Assembly: GCF_025515305.1 (NCBI RefSeq)
Contig: NZ_JAOPHT010000021.1
Coordinates: forward strand, 1 to 52,234
DNA from: Roseicyclus sediminis
Lineage (GTDB): Bacteria > Pseudomonadota > Alphaproteobacteria > Rhodobacterales > Rhodobacteraceae
Direction: 5' to 3'
Length of the DNA stretch: 52,234 nt
Part shown: piece after piece, positions 1 to 12,183 of the stretch
How positions within the stretch are numbered: position 1 is the first letter of the stretch
Layout: the number at the start of each line of letters is the position of its first letter
Notes under the pieces: model-generated
The model's input: the letters and a program-made list of their open reading frames with translations, nothing else
Told to the model about the DNA's origin: nothing
Database searches by the model: none
Position numbers and translations under genes: made by a program

Positions 1-156
1 GCCCGTGTGCCCGGTCACGCACCGGTGGAAAACCAGCGGGGAACAACCCCGCGGACGGCAGGTCCGACGGTATGGCGCAGACCCATGCCCGAGCAGGACC
101 CTTCCCCTGGCCGGGCGGGGCGCAAGCCTCGCCCGGCACTTACCGGGGACGCTCCC
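1..156 (+). other. 5' leader with GCAA-tetraloop hairpin
   Basis: This stretch holds no credible gene. At 111-136 it can fold into an 11-bp stem (one G-U pair) closed by a GCAA tetraloop, a GNRA-type loop, ending about 20 bases before the ATG at 157. Further G+C-rich pairings are possible upstream. It is probably the transcribed leader of the gene at 157, but the window begins too close to judge whether it belongs to a larger structured RNA or the tail of an upstream operon. Confidence 0.35.
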
Positions 157-531
157 ATGCTGAAGCACAAGGGTTTTCCCGGGCGCATGCCGGGAACGGA
201 TTTCCAGTTCACCATCCGTCGCGCCAACAAGGACGGTGCCACCCGACTTGTGGCCCGCGAGCGTTTCGCCGACCGCAGGCCCGCCGACCGCCGCGCCGAC
301 GCGGCCTTCGTCGAGGCGATCTGGCTGTGTTTCGGGACCGAGCCCTTCGAGCGCGGCAACCTCGACGCCGGCCGTCTGTCCTGGGTTTTCGGCCGCGAGG
401 TCGTGCCGGCCGAGGACCCTTTCGATCCCTCAAGCTACGAGGCGCTGCTGCAGCTCGACGAGGCGCGCGCCCGGGCATCCTTCCCCGAGGCGTTCGACGG
501 CTCGGGCGTCTGGGAGGATCGATCGGCATGA
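157..531 (+). CDS. hypothetical protein, about 124 aa
   Basis: I do not recognise this protein. It is basic at the N-terminus and acidic at the C-terminus, with no signal peptide, membrane segment or cysteine-rich motif; the middle (VEAIWLCFG) looks like a buried helix. The start at 157 was chosen because a GGGGA ribosome-binding sequence lies 8 bases upstream; an in-frame ATG at 187 is the alternative, and the longer reading from position 7 would run through the leader hairpin. Its position upstream of the lipoprotein and pccA suggests it sits in the propionate gene neighbourhood, whose pccB would lie outside the window. Function cannot be stated. Confidence 0.6.
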   Translation: MLKHKGFPGRMPGTDFQFTIRRANKDGATRLVARERFADRRPADRRADAAFVEAIWLCFGTEPFERGNLDAGRLSWVFGREVVPAEDPFDPSSYEALLQLDEARARASFPEAFDGSGVWEDRSA

Positions 532-841
532 TCTTGCCCGGCCTCCCCGTCCTTGCGCGATTTGATGCCCATGACACCGGCGCCGCCATGTCGAGGCTTC
601 CCGGTGCATCCATCCGTGGCATGATTGCGGTGTCGGCCCCAGTCCCCAGCTGTTTTTGGGCCGACAACGACAAGACGTGTTACCCTTCCCCTTTGATGCG
701 GCCGGACGGTTCACCGTTCCGGCCGCTTTTTTTCAGGTCATCGGCGGGAATGGATACCGCTGGACGCCGGGCCACTAGGCGGGGGAATCGTTTCGGTGTA
801 GAACGAACTCCACGAGGCACACCGACAGGAGACTTGTCCCC
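532..841 (+). other. 310-bp gap with a terminator, no gene seen
   Basis: No ORF with coding character was found between the hypothetical gene and the lipoprotein gene. The gap holds a strong intrinsic terminator at 698-733. The 165 bases between the upstream stop codon and that terminator contain short self-complementary stretches (for example CCCCAG...CTG near 638-652), so either a long 3' UTR or a small RNA ending at the terminator is possible. The last 100 bases should hold the promoter of the lipoprotein gene, but I could not assign -35/-10 boxes with confidence. Confidence 0.4.
698..733 (+). terminator. strong intrinsic terminator
   Basis: A perfect 9-bp stem, GCGGCCGGA (698-706) with TCCGGCCGC (718-726), can be extended inside by CGG/CCG, and is followed at once by seven T residues (727-733). 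This is a textbook rho-independent terminator on the plus strand. It lies 166 bases past the stop codon of the hypothetical gene. Confidence 0.85.
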
Positions 842-1048
842 ATGCGCGCACGCATTTTCCTTCCCGCGACCCTTCTCGCAGCCACCCTTGCCGTGGCGGG
901 CTGCACAACCGCCGATCTTGAACGCGCCGGTGCCGGCGCCCTCATCGGTGGCGGTGTCGCGGCCGTCACCGGCGGCAACGTCGCGACCGGCGCCGCCGCA
1001 GGTGCCGCTGCAGGCGCGCTCTGCGACGACGCGGGTATCTGCCGCTAA
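842..1048 (+). CDS. small glycine-zipper lipoprotein
   Basis: A 68-residue predicted lipoprotein. The N-terminus is a short basic stretch, a hydrophobic segment and the lipobox VAGC with the lipidated cysteine at residue 21. The mature part is rich in Gly and Ala (GALIGGGVAAVTGG, then ATGAAAGAAAGA), as in small glycine-zipper outer-membrane lipoproteins, and ends in a two-cysteine tail (CDDAGIC). The start is supported by AGGAGA 9 bases upstream. It is followed by its own terminator at 1102-1143, so it is a monocistronic unit just before pccA. No specific function is evident; a structural role in the envelope is an inference from the class. Confidence 0.75.
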   Translation: MRARIFLPATLLAATLAVAGCTTADLERAGAGALIGGGVAAVTGGNVATGAAAGAAAGALCDDAGICR

Positions 1049-1101
1049 GAGACTGGCCCGGGCCCCGCGACGCGCGGACCGGCCCGACAGCACCATGATC
1101 C

Positions 1102-1143
1102 GGGACCACCGGGGCGACACCGCCCCGGTGGTCCCTTTCGTTT
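1102..1143 (+). terminator. intrinsic terminator after the lipoprotein gene
   Basis: A perfect 15-bp stem, GGGACCACCGGGGCG (1102-1116) paired with CGCCCCGGTGGTCCC (1121-1135), with an ACAC loop, followed by TTTCGTTTC. It separates the lipoprotein gene from pccA, which begins 55 bases later. Confidence 0.85.
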
Positions 1144-1198
1144 CAAGACCTGCCGACGACGCCGAACGGCGCGCGGCCAAGAGGAAGGGACACCCGTG

Positions 1199-3244
1199 AT
1201 GTTCAAGAAGCTCCTGATCGCCAACCGGGGCGAGATCGCCTGCCGCGTGATCAAGACCGCGCGCAAGATGGGCATCGCCACGGTCGCGGTCTATTCTGAC
1301 GCCGACCGAAACGCGCTCCATGTCAGGATGGCGGACGAGGCGGTGCATATCGGCCCTCCGCCCGCCTCCGAAAGCTATATCGTGATCGACCGGATCATGG
1401 ACGCGATCCGTGCGACCGGCGCCGAGGCGGTGCACCCGGGATACGGGTTTCTTTCCGAGAACATGAAGTTCGCCGAGGCGCTGGAGAAGGAAGGCGTGGC
1501 CTTCGTCGGCCCGCCCGCGACCGCAATCGAGGCGATGGGCGACAAGATCACGTCCAAGAAGATCGCCGCCGAGGCGGGCGTTTCGACCGTGCCGGGCTTC
1601 ATGGGGCTTATCGCGGATGCCGACGAGGCGGTGAAGATCTCGAACCAGGTCGGCTACCCGGTCATGATCAAGGCCAGCGCTGGCGGCGGCGGCAAGGGCA
1701 TGCGCATCGCCTGGAACGACACCGAAACGCGCGAGGGCTTCCAGGCTTCGAAGAACGAGGCGAAGTCCTCCTTTGGCGATGACCGCATCTTCATCGAGAA
1801 GTTCGTCACGCAACCGCGCCACATCGAGATCCAGGTGCTCGCCGACAAGCATGGCAACTGCGTCTATCTCGGCGAGCGGGAATGCTCGATCCAGCGCCGC
1901 AACCAGAAGGTCATCGAGGAGGCGCCCTCGCCCTTCCTCGACGAGGCGACGCGCAAGGCCATGGGGGAGCAGGCCGTCGCGCTGGCGCAGGCCGTGGGCT
2001 ACACCAGCGCCGGGACAGTGGAATTCATCGTCGACGGGCAGAAGAACTTCTACTTCCTCGAAATGAACACCCGGCTCCAGGTGGAGCACCCGGTGACCGA
2101 GCTCATCACCGGCGTCGATCTCGTGGAACAGATGATCCGCGTCGCCGGCGGCGAGCCCCTGTCCTTCGCCCAGAGCGACATCAAGCTGAAGGGATGGGCC
2201 CTCGAAAGCCGCCTCTACGCCGAAGATCCCTACCGCAACTTCCTGCCCTCGATCGGCCGTCTCACGCGCTATCGCCCCCCGCAGGAAGTGCAGGCGGGTC
2301 CGCTGAACGACACCGGCAAGTGGCAGGGCGAGGCCCCTCACGGGGACACCGCCGTGCGCAACGATACCGGCGTCTACGAGGGCGGCGAGATTTCGATGTA
2401 TTACGATCCGATGATCGCAAAGCTCTGCACCTGGGGCGCGGACCGGGCCGAGGCGCTAGAGGCGATGCGCGTCGCGCTCGACAGTTTCGAGGTGGAGGGG
2501 ATCGGCCACAACCTGCCGTTCCTCAGCGCCGTGATGGACCATCCCCGCTTCGTTTCGGGCGAGATCACGACCGCGTTCATCGCCGAGGAATACCCCGATG
2601 GCTTCGACGGCGTGCGCCTCGGCGATGCCGAGTTGCGCCGCGTCGCTGCCGCCGCGGCCGCGATGCACCGCGTGGCCGAGATCCGGCGCACCCGCGTCTC
2701 GGGGAGGATGGACAACCACGAGCGACGCGTGGGCTCGGACTGGGTGGTAAGCCTGCAGGGCGCCCATTTCCCGGTGACCGTCGCGGCGGATCACGAGGGG
2801 TCCACCGTGACCTTCGAGGACGGGCACGCGATGCGGGTCAGCTCGGACTGGACGCCGGGCGACAGTCTCGCGCGGCTTTCCGTCGATGGGGCGGCACTGG
2901 TCCTGAAGGTCGGCAAGATCCCCGGAGGCTTCCGCCTCCGCACCCGCGGCGCGGAGTTGAAGGTCCATGTGCGCAGCCCGCGCCAGGCCGAGCTTGCCGC
3001 GCTGATGCCCGAAAAGCAGCCGCCCGATACGTCGAAGATGCTGCTCTGCCCGATGCCCGGCCTGATCGTGAAGATCGACGTGGCCGTCGGCGACGAGGTT
3101 CAGGAGGGCCAGGCGCTCTGCACGGTCGAGGCGATGAAGATGGAAAACATCCTGCGCGCCGAGCGGAAGGGCATCGTGACGAAGATCAACGCTGGCCCCG
3201 GCGACAGCCTCGCCGTGGACGAAGTCATCATGGAGTTCGAATAG
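1199..3244 (+). CDS. pccA: propionyl-CoA carboxylase, biotin-carrying alpha subunit
   Basis: The 681-residue protein has the full alpha-subunit layout: biotin carboxylase N-domain starting FKKLLIANRGEIACR, an ATP-grasp domain with the glycine loop GGGGKGM (residues 162-168), the carboxylase C-domain (about 335-440), a linker domain that contacts the beta subunit, and a C-terminal biotinyl domain with EAMKMEN, the biotinylated lysine being about residue 647. With the carboxyltransferase PccB (not in the window) it turns propionyl-CoA into methylmalonyl-CoA, the substrate of the mutase at 3950. ATG at 1199 is preferred over GTG at 1196 because GGAAGGGA sits 8 bases upstream. 3-methylcrotonyl- or acetyl-CoA carboxylase are less likely given the length and the mutase neighbour. 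Confidence 0.95.
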   Translation: MFKKLLIANRGEIACRVIKTARKMGIATVAVYSDADRNALHVRMADEAVHIGPPPASESYIVIDRIMDAIRATGAEAVHPGYGFLSENMKFAEALEKEGVAFVGPPATAIEAMGDKITSKKIAAEAGVSTVPGFMGLIADADEAVKISNQVGYPVMIKASAGGGGKGMRIAWNDTETREGFQASKNEAKSSFGDDRIFIEKFVTQPRHIEIQVLADKHGNCVYLGERECSIQRRNQKVIEEAPSPFLDEATRKAMGEQAVALAQAVGYTSAGTVEFIVDGQKNFYFLEMNTRLQVEHPVTELITGVDLVEQMIRVAGGEPLSFAQSDIKLKGWALESRLYAEDPYRNFLPSIGRLTRYRPPQEVQAGPLNDTGKWQGEAPHGDTAVRNDTGVYEGGEISMYYDPMIAKLCTWGADRAEALEAMRVALDSFEVEGIGHNLPFLSAVMDHPRFVSGEITTAFIAEEYPDGFDGVRLGDAELRRVAAAAAAMHRVAEIRRTRVSGRMDNHERRVGSDWVVSLQGAHFPVTVAADHEGSTVTFEDGHAMRVSSDWTPGDSLARLSVDGAALVLKVGKIPGGFRLRTRGAELKVHVRSPRQAELAALMPEKQPPDTSKMLLCPMPGLIVKIDVAVGDEVQEGQALCTVEAMKMENILRAERKGIVTKINAGPGDSLAVDEVIMEFE

Positions 3245-3289
3245 GGCCGTGAGACGCGGCGTGGACCATGGACCGGGCGACGGGGCGGG

Positions 3290-3796
3290 CTATTGCCCGC
3301 CAGACCGCAACTCCTCCTGCCGGAAGGAGAAGTTGTCGATGCCCCGGATGATCTCGCGCACATCGCGGGGCGAGGGGCGGCGAAAGCCCACGTTCCCGTC
3401 CTTCTGCATCACGACGAGCGCGAAGCCCCGCGGGCGCAGCGCGGTGCGGATGGGCGAACGCGCGGAGGGATCGGTGTCGACGATGATGACCACATCGCGT
3501 TCCATGAGTGGCTCGGGCCGATCGGCCAGGAGGAGCATCTGTTCCTGGAAGCGGGGATCGGCGGGCGTGTCGGCGAAGACGATGATGGGCCGGGCGACCC
3601 ACATGAACTCCTCAAGCGTCAGCTCGCCCGCCTCGCGCGGCTCCATCGGATCGACGGCCTCCGTGGCGGCATCCGTGGCGGCATCGGCGGCGGCGGTCTG
3701 CGCCATGGCGATATCGCCCGAACCGCTATCCTGTGCGGACAGGGCGGCAGGAACGAGCACCAGCGCGGCAAGGGCAGAAATCAGGGTTGGTCGCAT
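3290..3796 (-). CDS. exported DUF4174-domain protein
   Basis: A 168-residue protein with a signal peptide (hydrophobic core LISALAALVLVPAAL, cleavage near ALSAQ), an Ala/Asp/Thr-rich low-complexity spacer, and a C-terminal domain resembling DUF4174: RPIIVFAD, then QEQMLLL, MERDVVIIV, ALVVMQKDGNVGFR and an ending helix around IDNFSFRQEELR. This is a small thioredoxin-like fold whose role is not established. It is oriented against pccA (45 bases between stop codons) and diverges from the mutase gene. The ORF stays open upstream to 4654, but that part is antisense shadow of the mutase; the ATG at 3796 begins the signal peptide. Confidence 0.85.
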   Translation of the reverse strand: MRPTLISALAALVLVPAALSAQDSGSGDIAMAQTAAADAATDAATEAVDPMEPREAGELTLEEFMWVARPIIVFADTPADPRFQEQMLLLADRPEPLMERDVVIIVDTDPSARSPIRTALRPRGFALVVMQKDGNVGFRRPSPRDVREIIRGIDNFSFRQEELRSGGQ

Positions 3797-3949
3797 TCTA
3801 TCTCCGTTCCCGGAAGATATAGGCAGGCCACCACGGAAAGCGAAGGGCTTCCCGACCCCTGATCGCGGTATCGCGATGCGGGACGGGAGGCGAGGACGGC
3901 GCGAGGCTTCGGGCCCGGGCCGCGGCGGCACCAACAAGAGGACGACCCG

Positions 3950-6088
<2,139 letters not shown>

Positions 6089-6207
6089 GGACGGCGGGCG
6101 GTTCGCGCCCGGATTGCGGCGCGTCGCCGGCGCCTGGCGGGCGCCTCCGGGCTTTGCCCTTGCCCTGAGGCACCCCCTGTCGCATCTATCGGTGCAAAGG
6201 AGACGCC

Positions 6208-7293
6208 ATGGCCCTGCCGGTCCGCCAGCAACTCACCTATTGGGGTATCGCCAGCGCTGCCCTCATCGTGGTGCTGTGGTTCCTCGGCCAGGTGATCCTG
6301 CCCTTCATCGTCGGCGGCGCCATTGCCTATTTCCTCGATCCGGTGGCCGACCGGCTGGAAAAGTTGGGCCTGTCGAGGATCCTGTCCACGGTCGTGATCT
6401 TCGTTTTCGGCACCCTGATCGTGGTGCTGGCGGGCCTCGTGGTGGTCCCGCTTCTGATCCAGCAGGCGACCGATCTGATCGGCGCTGCGCCCACCCTGTT
6501 CGAGCAGCTTCGAACCTGGCTGACCGAGCGCTTCCCCCAGGTCATGGACGAGACCTCGCCCCTGCGCAGTTCGCTGGCCTCGATCGGCCAGACGATCGAG
6601 GCGCGCGGCGGTGAACTCCTGCAGCGGGTGCTGTCGTCGGCGGCGGGCGTCGTCAACGTGCTCGTTTTCCTCGTAGTCGTGCCCGTGGTGGCCTTCTACC
6701 TGCTCATGGACTGGGATCGCATGATCGCCCGCATCGACGAGCTTCTGCCACGCGACCATGCGCCCGTCGTCCGGCGGCTCGCGGGCGAGATCGACCGGAC
6801 GCTGGCGAGTTTCGTGCGCGGGCAAGGGACGGTCTGCCTGATCCTCGGCACCTTCTACGCGGTCGCGCTGATGATCGTGGGCCTTCAGTTCGGCCTCGTG
6901 GTGGGCCTGCTGGCGGGCCTTCTGACCTTCATTCCCTATGTCGGCGCATTGGTCGGCGGCCTCTTGTCGGTGGGCCTCGCGCTGTTCCAGTTCTGGGGTG
7001 ACTGGTGGCTGATCGTGGCTGTCGCCGCGATCTTCCAGGTGGGGCAGATGGTCGAAGGGAACATCCTGACGCCCAAGCTCGTGGGATCCTCCGTCGGGCT
7101 GCATCCTGTCTGGCTTATCTTCGCGCTCTCGGCCTTCGGGACGCTCTTCGGTTTCGTCGGCATGCTGGTCGCCGTGCCGGTGGCAGCGGCCATCGGCGTC
7201 CTCGTCCGCTTCGCCATCGAGCAGTACAAGGAAGGCCGTCTGTACCGCGGCCTCGAAGCTGCCCCGCACATCGACGCCGACCCGGACAGCTGA
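6208..7293 (+). CDS. AI-2E (PerM-like) family membrane protein
   Basis: A 361-residue polytopic protein. Two N-terminal membrane helices (about 15-60) carry the family motif PFIVGGAIAYFLDPVADRLEKLG, followed by another helix, an amphipathic soluble stretch (about 90-135) and a cluster of C-terminal helices including GLVVGLLAGLLTFIPYVGALVGG and VEGNILTPKLVGSSVGLHP, all typical of the AI-2E transporter/PerM family. Members export small molecules or ions; the substrate here is unknown. GGAGA lies 6 bases before the start. The stop overlaps the start of hdaA (TGATG), so the two are translationally coupled. Confidence 0.9.
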   Translation: MALPVRQQLTYWGIASAALIVVLWFLGQVILPFIVGGAIAYFLDPVADRLEKLGLSRILSTVVIFVFGTLIVVLAGLVVVPLLIQQATDLIGAAPTLFEQLRTWLTERFPQVMDETSPLRSSLASIGQTIEARGGELLQRVLSSAAGVVNVLVFLVVVPVVAFYLLMDWDRMIARIDELLPRDHAPVVRRLAGEIDRTLASFVRGQGTVCLILGTFYAVALMIVGLQFGLVVGLLAGLLTFIPYVGALVGGLLSVGLALFQFWGDWWLIVAVAAIFQVGQMVEGNILTPKLVGSSVGLHPVWLIFALSAFGTLFGFVGMLVAVPVAAAIGVLVRFAIEQYKEGRLYRGLEAAPHIDADPDS

Positions 7294-7997
7294 TGGCCGA
7301 GCAACTCGTCTTCGACCTGCCCGTCCGCCCCGCGATGGGCCGCGGCGATTTCTTCGTCTCTGGCAGCAACGCCGTCGCGCTGGCACAGGTCGAGGGCTGG
7401 CGCGACTGGCCCCATGGCAAGCTGGTGCTGACCGGACCCTCGGGGGCGGGCAAGACCCATCTCGCCCATGTCTGGGCCACGCAGACCGGCGCACGCATCA
7501 TCGCCGCATCCGATATCACCGAGCGCGACGTCGAGCCGCTTGGCCAGTCGGAGGCGCTCGCCATCGAGGATATGGAGGCCGTCGCCGGGGATCGTGCCGC
7601 CGAGACGCGGCTTTTTCACATCCACAACGCGCTGACAAACCGCGGCGCGCCGATGCTCTTCACCGCGGGCGCGCCGCCGGCCCGGTGGGGCCTGTGCCTG
7701 CCCGACCTCGACAGCCGCATGGGGCAGGCCGGCCTCGCGGCGCTCGATCCGCCCGACGATGCGTTGCTCGCCGCGCTGATCCTCAAGCTCGCCCATGACC
7801 GCGCGCTGCCGCTTACGCCGGCGATCCTGTCCCATGTCGCGCCGCGCATCGAGCGCGCCTTCGCCGCCGCGCAGGCCTTTGTCGAGCGACTCGACGCACG
7901 CGCGTTGTCGCGTCAGCGACCGCCGCGGCTGATCGACGCCAAGGCTGTCCTTGCCGAGCTGGAGGCTGGCGTGTCACGGTCTCGTCACGACACCTGA
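7293..7997 (+). CDS. hdaA: HdaA, DnaA-family regulator of replication
   Basis: A 234-residue AAA+ protein of DnaA type without the DnaA DNA-binding domain. It opens with QLVFDLPVRP, a clamp-binding-like N-terminus typical of HdaA, and has the Walker A GPSGAGKTH at residues 48-56. By family, HdaA with the beta clamp stimulates ATP hydrolysis on DnaA and prevents over-initiation. The start overlaps the stop of the upstream membrane protein gene, and ppk1 begins 16 bases after the end, so a perM-like/hdaA/ppk transcript is likely. The in-frame extension upstream to 7005 lies within the preceding gene and was discarded. Confidence 0.88.
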   Translation: MAEQLVFDLPVRPAMGRGDFFVSGSNAVALAQVEGWRDWPHGKLVLTGPSGAGKTHLAHVWATQTGARIIAASDITERDVEPLGQSEALAIEDMEAVAGDRAAETRLFHIHNALTNRGAPMLFTAGAPPARWGLCLPDLDSRMGQAGLAALDPPDDALLAALILKLAHDRALPLTPAILSHVAPRIERAFAAAQAFVERLDARALSRQRPPRLIDAKAVLAELEAGVSRSRHDT

Positions 7998-8012
7998 CTA
8001 GGCCATTTTCCC

Positions 8013-10187
<2,175 letters not shown>

Positions 10188-10242
10188 TCGGGACCAGATG
10201 AGGAATTGACGGAACCGAAAACCCCGTGCCATCACTTTGGCG

Positions 10243-11829
10243 ATGACGCGGCAGGCCTTGGCTGAGATCGGACCCGAGATGGACGACCTGCATCCCGAAT
10301 GGGGCCCTTTCGGCGTTCCGCTCTTCGATGCGCCCGAGGCGCAGGCCCTCAGCCGTGTGGGCGTGATCGATATCGGATCGAACTCCGTGCGGATGGTCGT
10401 GTTCGACGGCGCGGCGCGCAGCCCGGCCTACTACTTCAACGAGAAGATCCTCTGCGGCCTCGGCGCCGGTTTTTCCGAGACGGGGCGCCTGAACCCCGAG
10501 GGCCGGGTGCGCGCGCTCAAGGCGCTGCGGCGCTTCGCGGTGCTGGCCGTCGGCATGGGGGTGTCGCCGCTTCTGACCGTGGCCACGGCGGCGGTGCGTG
10601 ATGCCGAGGACGGTGCCGCCTTCCGAGACGAGGTGAGGACGAAGACCGGCCTCGACATCCAGATCGTCGATGGCGACGAGGAGGCGCGTCTCTCGGCGCA
10701 GGGCGTGCTGCTGGGCTGGCCGGGGGCGGAGGGGCTTGTCTGCGACATCGGCGGCTCCTCGATGGAACTGGCCGAACTGCGCGGCGGCGGCCGCGTCGGG
10801 CTGCGCCAAACCTCCGACCTCGGGCCGCTGAAGCTCATGGGGATCGAGGGCGGCAAGAAGGCGGTGCGCGCGCATATCAAGGCGCGCGTGGCCGACCTGG
10901 CCGATGCGTTCCCGGACCGACCCGAGCGGCTGTTCCTCGTCGGCGGATCGTGGCGTGCGATCGCCCGAATCGACATGGAGCGGCGCGGATATCCGCTGAA
11001 GGTGCTGCACGAATACAGGATGACGCCGAAGGCGATCCTGGAAACGATCAAGCTGATCGAGAAGAGCGAAATCAACGAGTTGCGTGCCAGCACCGGCACC
11101 AGCGCCGAGCGAATGCGCCTTGTGCCGCTTGCTGCCGAGGTGCTGAAGGTCCTCGTGCGCAAGCTGCATCCCAAGGAGGTCGCCGTGTCCTCCTACGGCA
11201 TCCGCGAGGGGCTGCTCTACGAACAGATGTCGGAGGCGCTGCGGCACCGCGACCCGCTGATCGAGGCCGCCCGCCATGCCGAGGCCTCTTCCGCCCGCAT
11301 GCCCGGCTTCGGCCGCGCGCTCTATCGTTTCGTCGAGCCGCTCTTTCCGCGTGCGAAGCTGGACAAGAAGCGGCTGATCCGCGCGGCGTGCCTGCTTCAC
11401 GACGTGAGTTGGCGGGCGCATCCCGACTACCGCGCCGAGGTCTGTTTCGACAACGCGACGCGCGCGAACCTCGGCGGTCTGACCCACGCCGAGCGTGTCT
11501 ATCTCGGCCTGGCGCTGCTGCACCGCTACAAGTCGAACCGCGCAGGGACGAATTTCGATACCGACCTGCTGCAACTTCTGCCCGAGGCCCAGGTGGCCGA
11601 GGCCGAGATCCTCGGTCGCGCGATGCGCTTCGGCGCGATGTTCACCGTCGAGAAGCCGACCGACCATGGCGCGCTCACCTGGCGGTCGAAGCGCAAGGAA
11701 CTGTTGCTGACGCTCAAGACCGACGAAGGCCGCGCGCTGTTCGGCGAGGTGACGGAGGCGCGGTTCAACGCGCTGGCCGCGGCCATGAAGGCGACGCCGA
11801 TCGTCGTTGGCGGACCGCAGGCCAAGTAG
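10243..11829 (+). CDS. ppx: Ppx/GppA exopolyphosphatase
   Basis: About 528 residues of the ASKHA-fold Ppx/GppA family, which removes terminal phosphates from polyphosphate (or pppGpp). Visible motifs are VGVIDIGSNSVRMVVFD (phosphate 1) and VCDIGGSSMEL (phosphate 2), and a C-terminal HD-like helical region with LLHDVSWRAHPDYR. ATG at 10243 is taken as the start; the reading could also begin at TTG 10237 or at ATG 10279, and no strong ribosome-binding site distinguishes them. Directly downstream of ppk1, so the cell's polyphosphate synthesis and breakdown are encoded side by side. Confidence 0.92.
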   Translation: MTRQALAEIGPEMDDLHPEWGPFGVPLFDAPEAQALSRVGVIDIGSNSVRMVVFDGAARSPAYYFNEKILCGLGAGFSETGRLNPEGRVRALKALRRFAVLAVGMGVSPLLTVATAAVRDAEDGAAFRDEVRTKTGLDIQIVDGDEEARLSAQGVLLGWPGAEGLVCDIGGSSMELAELRGGGRVGLRQTSDLGPLKLMGIEGGKKAVRAHIKARVADLADAFPDRPERLFLVGGSWRAIARIDMERRGYPLKVLHEYRMTPKAILETIKLIEKSEINELRASTGTSAERMRLVPLAAEVLKVLVRKLHPKEVAVSSYGIREGLLYEQMSEALRHRDPLIEAARHAEASSARMPGFGRALYRFVEPLFPRAKLDKKRLIRAACLLHDVSWRAHPDYRAEVCFDNATRANLGGLTHAERVYLGLALLHRYKSNRAGTNFDTDLLQLLPEAQVAEAEILGRAMRFGAMFTVEKPTDHGALTWRSKRKELLLTLKTDEGRALFGEVTEARFNALAAAMKATPIVVGGPQAK

Positions 11830-11897
11830 GGAAACCCCGACCCGTCCGCCAGCCGGGAATCGGGTTAGATGAGACGATCATTAACGAGGGTGGCGAA

Positions 11898-12098
11898 ATG
11901 TCTTCGCGCGATAAGATGTCCATAGTGGCGATCCTGCTGAGCATGGCGGTGGCGGTCCTGGTCGGCTTTTCCTCCGCGGCCTCTTCGGGTGTGTTCCAGA
12001 CACCGGCCGGCGGCTGGGGCGTGGACCGGCCCGCGCCGTCACCGGCTCCGGGGCCGGGCCCGCGCGGCGGGCTGTCCGGCCCCGCGTCGGGCGGCTGA
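11898..12098 (+). CDS. small single-pass membrane protein
   Basis: A 66-residue ORF: a short polar N-terminus, one hydrophobic segment ([22 protein letters not shown]) and a Pro/Gly-rich tail ([14 protein letters not shown]). GAGGGTGG lies just upstream of the ATG. It lies between ppx and proS, 85 bases before proS. The hydrophobic stretch could be an uncleaved signal anchor. No family was recognised; the proline-rich tail may reflect high local GC, so its reality as a gene is only moderately supported. Confidence 0.5.
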   Translation: MSSRDKMSIVAILLSMAVAVLVGFSSAASSGVFQTPAGGWGVDRPAPSPAPGPGPRGGLSGPASGG

Positions 12099-12183
12099 CG
12101 CGGCATTTCAGGCGCCGCCTTGTGAGGCGATATCCTTTGGCGTATGCGTCCCGGAACGTGATTTGCCAGAGGGAACACGCCCC

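Noticed and set aside
680-2341. Open frame of 553 codons on the minus strand opposite pccA
   Set aside because: Antisense shadow of pccA running across a strong terminator and the lipoprotein gene; no conserved motifs.
3245-3310. Hairpin GGCGGGC-TATT-GCCCGCC at the end of the DUF4174 gene as a terminator
   Set aside because: It overlaps the stop codon of that gene and has no T-tract on either side.
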